Source of the DNA: Slackia sp.
GTDB lineage: Bacteria; Actinomycetota; Coriobacteriia; Anaerosomatales; Anaerosomataceae
Direction of reading: 5' to 3'
Assembly: GCA_020725885.1 (NCBI GenBank)
Contig: DYEA01000002.1
Coordinates: 1 to 64,000, forward strand
Length of the DNA stretch: 64,000 nucleotides
Under the pieces are notes generated by a model, which was not told where the DNA came from, did no database searches, and saw only the letters and a program-made list of their open reading frames with translations. Of the stretch, positions 58,939 to 64,000 are shown piece by piece; position 1 is the first letter of the stretch, and the number at the start of each line of letters is the position of its first letter. A program made the position numbers and the translations under genes.

Positions 58939-59281
58939 CTCTGCCGCCTTCCACGATCGTCACGATGACGCCGTTCGGCACGCACGCGATCGCCTCTCCC
59001 ACGCCGTCGACTCGGCCGGTGCGGATGCACAGCCGGTCCCTGCACGACGACTCGGCAACCCGCACGGAGCAGTCCTCGACCACAACGACGACCGTGCCGC
59101 GCAACCCCTGTATGCGGTAGGTGCGATTCCGGTCCAGCGGTGCGCGCACGGTTCCTGAAGGTCCCCGAACCACGACCGTCGAAGACCGCGCCTTCTCGGC
59201 ACCGCGCGCTCCAGCGACGGGAGACGCCGCCAAGGCGACGCACACGAGCGCAGCCGCAAGGAGCCGGTCCGCCTTCGTCAC
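58913..59281 (-). CDS. NusG domain II-containing exported protein
   Basis: The 122 residues start with a signal peptide or anchor (1 to about 28) followed by a NusG domain II-like (DUF1312) beta domain. Cysteines at 71, 80, 85 and 100 are a family feature and could form disulfides or bind metal. The GTG start overlaps the rnfB stop by four bases. These proteins are typically encoded between rnfB and a Gx transporter. Their role in Rnf assembly or function is unproven. Confidence 0.85.
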   Translation of the reverse strand: MTKADRLLAAALVCVALAASPVAGARGAEKARSSTVVVRGPSGTVRAPLDRNRTYRIQGLRGTVVVVVEDCSVRVAESSCRDRLCIRTGRVDGVGEAIACVPNGVIVTIVEGGRDDLDAVVR

Positions 59282-60177
59282 GTGGCTTCGACCGCCTCTC
59301 GCGCCCCAGCTGCGCCTTGGTCGAGCGCTGCGGCGCCTGCGCCGTCGCACGCCGCCACGCCCGTCGTCCCCCTGCCGAACACGTCGATGCACTGCTGAGG
59401 ACACGCCCGCACGCACTCGCCGCATCCAGTGCACTTGCCGTAATCGACCACGGCGACGCCGTCGATGACGTGGATCGCGTCGCTTCCGCACACCCGCTCG
59501 CACTTCTTGCAAGCGATGCAGCAGCGGGGACAGGCGGCCTTGCGGTCCTTCGGCTTGCTGTGCGCCGAACACCTCACTGCCACAGGGGCGGTTTCCGGAA
59601 CCAACCGCAGCAGCGCGCTTCCTCCTCGCGGGCAAGTCTGCACGCATACGCCGCAGCCCGTGCATCGGCCAAGGTCTACCACCGGCAGACCCCGGCCGTC
59701 CATCGCAAGCGCGCCGAACGGGCACGCCCGGACGCAGTCGCCGAACCCTATGCAGCCCCACTGACAGGCCAGCGGGCCGCCAGCGAGCCTCGCCGCAGCC
59801 GCGCACGAGCGGATGCCGTGGTATTCCCATGCCCGCACTGCGGCCTCTCCGCCCCCGCACGCGCGCGCTACGACCGATGCGGCCACCTCGCACCGCTCGG
59901 CGCCGAGAAGGTCTGCAACGGCATCCGCCACCTCCTGGCCGCCAGCCACGCACGCGTTCGGCGGCAGCTCGCCGGCCGCGATGCCTTCCGCCACTGCGAA
60001 GCACGACGGGTTTCCGCACGCTCCGCAGTTCGAGCCGGGCAGCAACGAGTACACCTGCTCGACGCGAGGGTCCACCTCGACCCAGAAGCGCTTCGCGGCG
60101 ACGGCGAGCACGCCGGAGGCCACGAGCCCGAGGAACCCGAGCGCGACGACCGCCTTGATGACCAGAGACGCGTCCAT
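59278..60177 (-). CDS. rnfB: Rnf complex iron-sulfur subunit RnfB
   Basis: RnfB accepts electrons from ferredoxin at the membrane. The 299 residues have one N-terminal anchor, a Fe-S domain with CGACGNPSC, and four ferredoxin-type motifs (CIGFGDCVRAC, CTGCGVCVQTC, CIACKKCERVC, CTGCGECVRAC). ATG at 60177 has AGGAGG just before it. It is the last rnf gene. Confidence 0.96.
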   Translation of the reverse strand: MDASLVIKAVVALGFLGLVASGVLAVAAKRFWVEVDPRVEQVYSLLPGSNCGACGNPSCFAVAEGIAAGELPPNACVAGGQEVADAVADLLGAERCEVAASVVARACGGGEAAVRAWEYHGIRSCAAAARLAGGPLACQWGCIGFGDCVRACPFGALAMDGRGLPVVDLGRCTGCGVCVQTCPRGGSALLRLVPETAPVAVRCSAHSKPKDRKAACPRCCIACKKCERVCGSDAIHVIDGVAVVDYGKCTGCGECVRACPQQCIDVFGRGTTGVAACDGAGAAALDQGAAGAREAVEAT

Positions 60178-60184
60178 GTCCCTC

Positions 60185-60811
60185 CTACAGCCCGAACCAC
60201 CCGGCAAGGCCGACGTACGCGAACGACAGGAGCCCAGCGCTGATGAACGCGATCGGCGCGCCTCTCAGCGCAGCCGGCACCGGAGCGGCCTCCAGCCGCT
60301 CCCGGAGCGCCGCGAACGTGAGCAGCGCGAACCCGAATCCCACCGACACGCCGAGCGTGTACACGAGCGCCTCTCCGAGACCCAGCGACGGACCGAGCGG
60401 GATGTTCATCTTGAAGAAGCCTGGCTTCGCTGCTTCGGTGGCCGTCGCGAGAACGGCGCAGTTCGTGGTGATGAGCGGGAGGTAGATCCCCATCGCACGG
60501 TACAGCACCGGGCTCGCCTTCCGCAGGTACATCTCCACGAACTGCACCAGGGCGGCGATGATGAGGATGAACGCGGGGATGTACAGGAATTCCCCTACGC
60601 CGAGCGGCGACAGCACGAACTTCCACGCCATCCACGTCGCGCCGGACGCCAGCGTCATGACGAACACCACAGCCAGGCTCATGCCTACCGAAGTGGACAT
60701 GCTGCTCGACACTCCGAAGAACGGGCACAGGCCGATGAAGCGCGTCAGAAGCATGTTGTTCACCAGCGCCGCACCGATGAACAGCAGCGCCATCTGGCTG
60801 AGGACGCTCAC
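60185..60811 (-). CDS. rnfA: Rnf complex subunit RnfA
   Basis: RnfA is a membrane subunit that with RnfE forms a half-membrane Fe-S site and part of the ion path. The 208 residues have six membrane segments and the cysteine motifs RFIGLCPFFGVSS and TTNCAVL. GTG at 60811 overlaps the rnfE stop (GTGA) and has GGAGG 9 bases upstream. Confidence 0.95.
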   Translation of the reverse strand: MSVLSQMALLFIGAALVNNMLLTRFIGLCPFFGVSSSMSTSVGMSLAVVFVMTLASGATWMAWKFVLSPLGVGEFLYIPAFILIIAALVQFVEMYLRKASPVLYRAMGIYLPLITTNCAVLATATEAAKPGFFKMNIPLGPSLGLGEALVYTLGVSVGFGFALLTFAALRERLEAAPVPAALRGAPIAFISAGLLSFAYVGLAGWFGL

Positions 60812-61434
60812 GAGCAGCCACCTCCCCCGCCCGGCCGAGACACCAGCGCCCTCCACCCCGCAAGGAAGAAGCCGAACAGGATGAACGCTCCAGGGAAGAG
60901 CAGCACCACGGACGGCGGGGCGTACCAGCTCGGCAGCGCGAGCAGCGTGGCACCGAAGAACTTGACCGCGCCCGACCCGAACAGCTCGCGTACGAACGCG
61001 AAGACGACGATGACGATGGTGTATCCGACCCCCATGCCCAGCCCGTCGGCTATGGCCGCCGGAAGGCCGTTGTGGTAGGCGAACGCCTCCGCCCTTCCCA
61101 GGATGATGCAGTTCACCACGATCAGCGGGATCCAGATGCCGAGGAACGCGTAGACGCTCGGCACGAAGGCCTTCATCACGAGGTCGACGATGGTCACGAA
61201 GGACGCGATGACCACGATGAACATGGGGATCCGCACCTCGTTGGGGATGAAGCGCCGGAAGATGGAGATGATCGCGTTGCTCATCGTCAAGACGAAGATG
61301 ACCGCCAAGCCCATGAACACCGCGCCCTGGAACTGGGTCGACACGGCGAGGGTCGCGCACAAGCCGATCATGAGGATCATCAGCGGATTCTCTCGCGTGA
61401 TCCCCTTCACGAACGTCTGCACGAGGTGCTTCAC
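60808..61434 (-). CDS. rnfE: Rnf complex subunit RnfE
   Basis: RnfE is the inverted homologue of RnfA. The 208 residues have six membrane segments with the cysteine motifs MIGLCATLAV and VNCIILGRAEAFA. A short Gly-rich tail ends GGGGGCS. The GTG start overlaps the rnfG stop by four bases. Confidence 0.95.
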   Translation of the reverse strand: MKHLVQTFVKGITRENPLMILMIGLCATLAVSTQFQGAVFMGLAVIFVLTMSNAIISIFRRFIPNEVRIPMFIVVIASFVTIVDLVMKAFVPSVYAFLGIWIPLIVVNCIILGRAEAFAYHNGLPAAIADGLGMGVGYTIVIVVFAFVRELFGSGAVKFFGATLLALPSWYAPPSVVLLFPGAFILFGFFLAGWRALVSRPGGGGGCS

Positions 61435-62018
61435 TGGCTCACCGCCTTCCCTCCCGACAACGCCGCATACGCTTGGCCGGCCGCCGTCACGCAGTTCTTC
61501 ACTGCCTTCGAAGAGCGAGTCGCGCCTGAGATGGCGTCCATCTGTTTGACGTCACGCTCGCCGTATCCGGGCGGCAGGTCCAGGAATTGCCGCATGAACC
61601 ACGGCTCCGACTCGACTCGGGTGCCAAGGCCAGGCGTCTCGTTCATCGCCAGGATGGTAAGCCCGGCGACTTTACCGTTCCTGTCCAGGCCGATAACCAT
61701 ACGAACGGGGCCGCCGTAGCCGCGGGCCGACGTCTTGACGCACCAGCCGGCGTCGGCGCCGGACGCGTCGACGGCCTTCCAGACCGCTTCGATCTCCCCA
61801 GCGGTCACTGCAGCGGCAAGCCGCGCTACCGACTTCTCGTCCAGCCCTTCGAAGCGCGCCGCATCAGGCAGCACTCGCTTGAGCGCCCGCTGCTCTGCGT
61901 CGCGTTCCTGCGCTGCGATGCGCGGCGCCGTCACGCAGTACGTGGCAGCGAGGCCCCCAGCTGCCACCACGCACGTCACGGCGACGGAGATCACGAGCCG
62001 GGCAGACGAGCTACTCAT
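61431..62018 (-). CDS. rnfG: Rnf complex FMN-binding subunit RnfG
   Basis: RnfG carries covalently bound FMN outside the membrane. The 195 residues have one N-terminal helix and an FMN-binding domain with the flavinylation threonine in ISGATRSSKAV. An ApbE-type transferase is needed but not in the window. It overlaps rnfD by 8 bases. Confidence 0.94.
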   Translation of the reverse strand: MSSSSARLVISVAVTCVVAAGGLAATYCVTAPRIAAQERDAEQRALKRVLPDAARFEGLDEKSVARLAAAVTAGEIEAVWKAVDASGADAGWCVKTSARGYGGPVRMVIGLDRNGKVAGLTILAMNETPGLGTRVESEPWFMRQFLDLPPGYGERDVKQMDAISGATRSSKAVKNCVTAAGQAYAALSGGKAVSQ

Positions 62019-63012
62019 CGCGCTTCACCCACCCGAAGGTCCGCGGCGCGAACGCCTTGTCGAGCAGCGGCGCCATGCCGTTCATGAACAGGATCGCGAA
62101 GGTCGTGGCTTCGGGCATAGACCCGAAGAACCGTCCGACGGCGTTGAACAGTCCGCACCCGATCCCATACACCAGGCGCGCGTTCCTCGTCATCGGCGAC
62201 GACACGTAGTCGGTCGCCATGAAGAACGCGCCGAGGAGCACGCCGCCAGCCATCACGTGGAAGAGCGGATCAGAGCCGAACGCCCACGACAGCACGGCCA
62301 TGGTCCCCACATAGCCGGCAGGGATGCGCCAATCGATGATCCCGCGCCAAATCAGCACGAGGCCGCCGAGCACCAGCAGCGCGGCCGAAACCTCGCCCAA
62401 GGACCCCTCGAGATTCCGGAACAACAGCGCCGGATACTGCGCCGAAAGGTCGAATCCGTAGGCGCCGCCCGCGGCGCGGTCAGCCGCGGCGATCGCCAGC
62501 CGAGTCGCCCCGCTGATCGCGTCGAGCGCTCCGCTCGCTGGAACGTCGATGACCCGATACCAGCCCTTGGTCGGCAGCGCCGACAGAACGCCGCCCCACG
62601 ACAAGACGGCGAACGCCCGCCCCACCAGCGCTGGGTTGAACAGGTTCCAACCCAGACCGCCGAAGACCATCTTGCCCAGCAGGATCGCCACCGCCGCGGC
62701 TGCGACCGAGATCCACCACGGGGTCCGCGGCGGCATGCTCATCGCAAGCAGCAGGCCCGTGACGAGCGCGCTGCCGTCGCCAAGCGTCTGGGGCCGTCGC
62801 GCCGCAGCATTCCACGCTGCTTCCGAGAGGAGGGCCGTCGCGATGCATGCCGCATACGTGATGACCGCCGGCGCCCCCATCAGCACGATGGACCACGCCG
62901 CGGCGGGAGCAAGCGCTCCCACTACCCACAGCATGATCGACCGGCACGACGCCGGTGCGCGGATGTGCGGCGGCGCGGTCACGACCAGCCGTGGCATCGC
63001 GCGCTCGCTCAC
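62011..63012 (-). CDS. rnfD: Rnf complex FMN-binding subunit RnfD
   Basis: RnfD is a membrane subunit with covalent FMN and part of the ion-translocating core. The 333 residues have about nine membrane segments, NLFNPALVGRAF, the flavinylation motif ISGATRLA, and C-terminal ATDYVSSP. GTG at 63012 overlaps the rnfC stop and has AAGGGGG 6 bases upstream; ATG at 62997 is an alternative. Confidence 0.94.
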   Translation of the reverse strand: MSERAMPRLVVTAPPHIRAPASCRSIMLWVVGALAPAAAWSIVLMGAPAVITYAACIATALLSEAAWNAAARRPQTLGDGSALVTGLLLAMSMPPRTPWWISVAAAAVAILLGKMVFGGLGWNLFNPALVGRAFAVLSWGGVLSALPTKGWYRVIDVPASGALDAISGATRLAIAAADRAAGGAYGFDLSAQYPALLFRNLEGSLGEVSAALLVLGGLVLIWRGIIDWRIPAGYVGTMAVLSWAFGSDPLFHVMAGGVLLGAFFMATDYVSSPMTRNARLVYGIGCGLFNAVGRFFGSMPEATTFAILFMNGMAPLLDKAFAPRTFGWVKRDE

Positions 63013-64000
63013 GGCCGCACCCCCTTGGCCATCAGGGCTCCTTTCGCGATCCGGATGAGCTGCACGAGGGGCCGATACGTGGGGCACGCGTAGCTGCACG
63101 CGCCGCACTCGATGCAGTCGAGCGCATGGTATTGCTCGGCGCGGTCCCACATGCGCACGTTCGCGTACGTACCGATGGCGAACGGCTGCAGGAACATCGG
63201 GCACGCCTCCGAGCACCTGCCGCACCGTATGCACGGCTGGTCTCCGTCCACGGGCTTCGGAGCATCGCCAGGTCCCAGCACGACGATTCCCGACATCCCT
63301 TTCGTCACGGGGACATCGAGCGTCCCGAGAGCAGGTCCCGTCATCGGGCCGCCCGCCACGACGCGCTCCACCTCGCCCGAGAAGCCGCCGGCCAGCGCGA
63401 TGAGGTCGCTCACCGGGGTGCCGATCAGCACGAGGTAGTTCCCCGGCCGCGCCACGCGGCCGGTCACCGTGACGACCCGCTCGACGAGCGGCTTGCGGCT
63501 GTCGACCGCGTCCGCGATCGCCGCTGCCGTCCCGACGTTGTGCACCAAAGCCCCTGCAGCGGCAGGCAGCTTGCCGTGAGGCACCTCTTTGCGCAGGACC
63601 GACCATATCAGCTGCTTCTCAGCGCCCTGCGGATACTTCGTCGGAAGCGGCAGCACCTCCACCTGCGTCCCGTCTGCCGCGCGCCGCATCGCGTCGATCG
63701 CGTCCGGCTTGTTCGACTCGATCCCTACGACCACGCGCCGCGCACCGACGGCCTCAGCGATCAGGACTCCGCCGCGCACGATCCGCTCAGGGCTCTCGAC
63801 CATGAGCCTGTGGTCGCAGGTGAGGTACGGCTCGCACTCGCACCCGTTGAGGATCACCGTGCTCACCGGATGCTCTTTCGGCGGCACGAGCTTCACCGCG
63901 GATGGGAAGGCCGCACCACCGAGCCCTACGATGCCGGCAGCGCGCACCGTCGAGGGCACGTCGTCTCCCTCGACCGGGACCCAGCGATCGAAGTCTTGCC
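63009..64000 (-). CDS. rnfC: Rnf complex NADH-binding subunit RnfC (5' end outside window)
   Basis: RnfC receives NAD+ at the cytoplasmic face. About 330 residues are visible; the N-terminus is cut by the window end. The reading frame stays open to base 64000 with sequence DFDRWVPVEGDD before GLGGAAFP, so the gene begins further on. Features include GCECEPYLTCD, an SLBB domain and two ferredoxin motifs (CIRCGRCSEACPMF, CIECGACSYACPTY). It heads the rnfCDGEAB operon. Confidence 0.95.
   Translation of the reverse strand, partial: QDFDRWVPVEGDDVPSTVRAAGIVGLGGAAFPSAVKLVPPKEHPVSTVILNGCECEPYLTCDHRLMVESPERIVRGGVLIAEAVGARRVVVGIESNKPDAIDAMRRAADGTQVEVLPLPTKYPQGAEKQLIWSVLRKEVPHGKLPAAAGALVHNVGTAAAIADAVDSRKPLVERVVTVTGRVARPGNYLVLIGTPVSDLIALAGGFSGEVERVVAGGPMTGPALGTLDVPVTKGMSGIVVLGPGDAPKPVDGDQPCIRCGRCSEACPMFLQPFAIGTYANVRMWDRAEQYHALDCIECGACSYACPTYRPLVQLIRIAKGALMAKGVRP

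Noticed and set aside
58913-60019. Long frame joining the NusG-II protein to sequence antiparallel in frame with rnfB
   Set aside because: Residues upstream of the GTG at 59281 are an Arg-rich shadow of rnfB. The true start overlaps the rnfB stop.

Overview
The window is dense, high-G+C bacterial chromosome with 59 protein genes and two tRNA genes. All protein genes except rpsT lie on the minus strand. No gene-free stretch exceeds about 300 bases, and I see no insertion sequence, prophage or CRISPR array. The best guess for the source is an anaerobic, deep-branching actinobacterium near the Coriobacteriia. RpoD ends in the actinobacterial LRHPSRS...LRDYLE tail, L27 has no cleavable N-terminal extension and there is no prp gene between rplU and rpmA. 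A surface protein carries cell-wall-binding type 2 repeats, and a LytR_C protein is present. The two-subunit glycyl-tRNA synthetase, mreBCD-mrdA-rodA and an Rnf complex argue against typical Actinomycetes. The assignment is inference; a high-G+C Firmicute is the main alternative.

Layout, read 5' to 3' on the plus strand. (1) 1-5.7 kb: the end of tRNA-Asn, then rpoD-dnaG and a membrane pyrophosphatase. (2) 5.7-12.6 kb: a secreted wall-binding protein, a dNTPase, a small membrane protein, and pyruvate phosphate dikinase with its regulatory protein. (3) 12.6-30.5 kb: a long run of tightly overlapping housekeeping genes (glyS glyQ recO deoC era cdd corC-like dgkA-PAP2 ybeY pgpH-like phoH mtaB rsmE dnaJ hrcA hemW lepA), with a CIRCE operator in front of hrcA. 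(4) 30.6-38.9 kb: divergent rpsT, then holA-comEC-comEA, leuS, tRNA-Ala and a DMT transporter. (5) 38.9-46.3 kb: rsfS, a degenerate LCP/LytR_C protein, yqeK, nadD, proA, proB, obg, rpmA, rplU. (6) 46.4-57.5 kb: a lipoprotein, RNase G, a radical-SAM pair, a DUF697 protein and the elongasome set rodA-mrdA-mreD-mreC-mreB. (7) 57.7-64 kb: radC, a Gx transporter, a NusG-domain-II protein and an Rnf operon (rnfC-D-G-E-A-B; rnfC runs off the end).

Functionally, several genes centre on pyrophosphate and ion-gradient energy. PPDK interconverts PEP/AMP/PPi and pyruvate/ATP/Pi and is paired with its switch protein. The membrane PPase spends PPi to pump ions, and its residues suggest K+-dependent Na+ transport. 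Rnf couples ferredoxin oxidation to an Na+ or H+ gradient. Most of the rest is translation, ribosome assembly and envelope growth.

The most checkable oddities are these: a comEC frame that runs 434 bases into holA, probably by a frameshift; a perfect inverted repeat that sequesters the comEA ribosome-binding site; a PgpH-like c-di-AMP phosphodiesterase without its extracellular domain; an LCP-family protein that has lost catalytic residues; and a kinase-phosphatase lipid-carrier fusion. I found no cluster that I can defend as an entirely new system.
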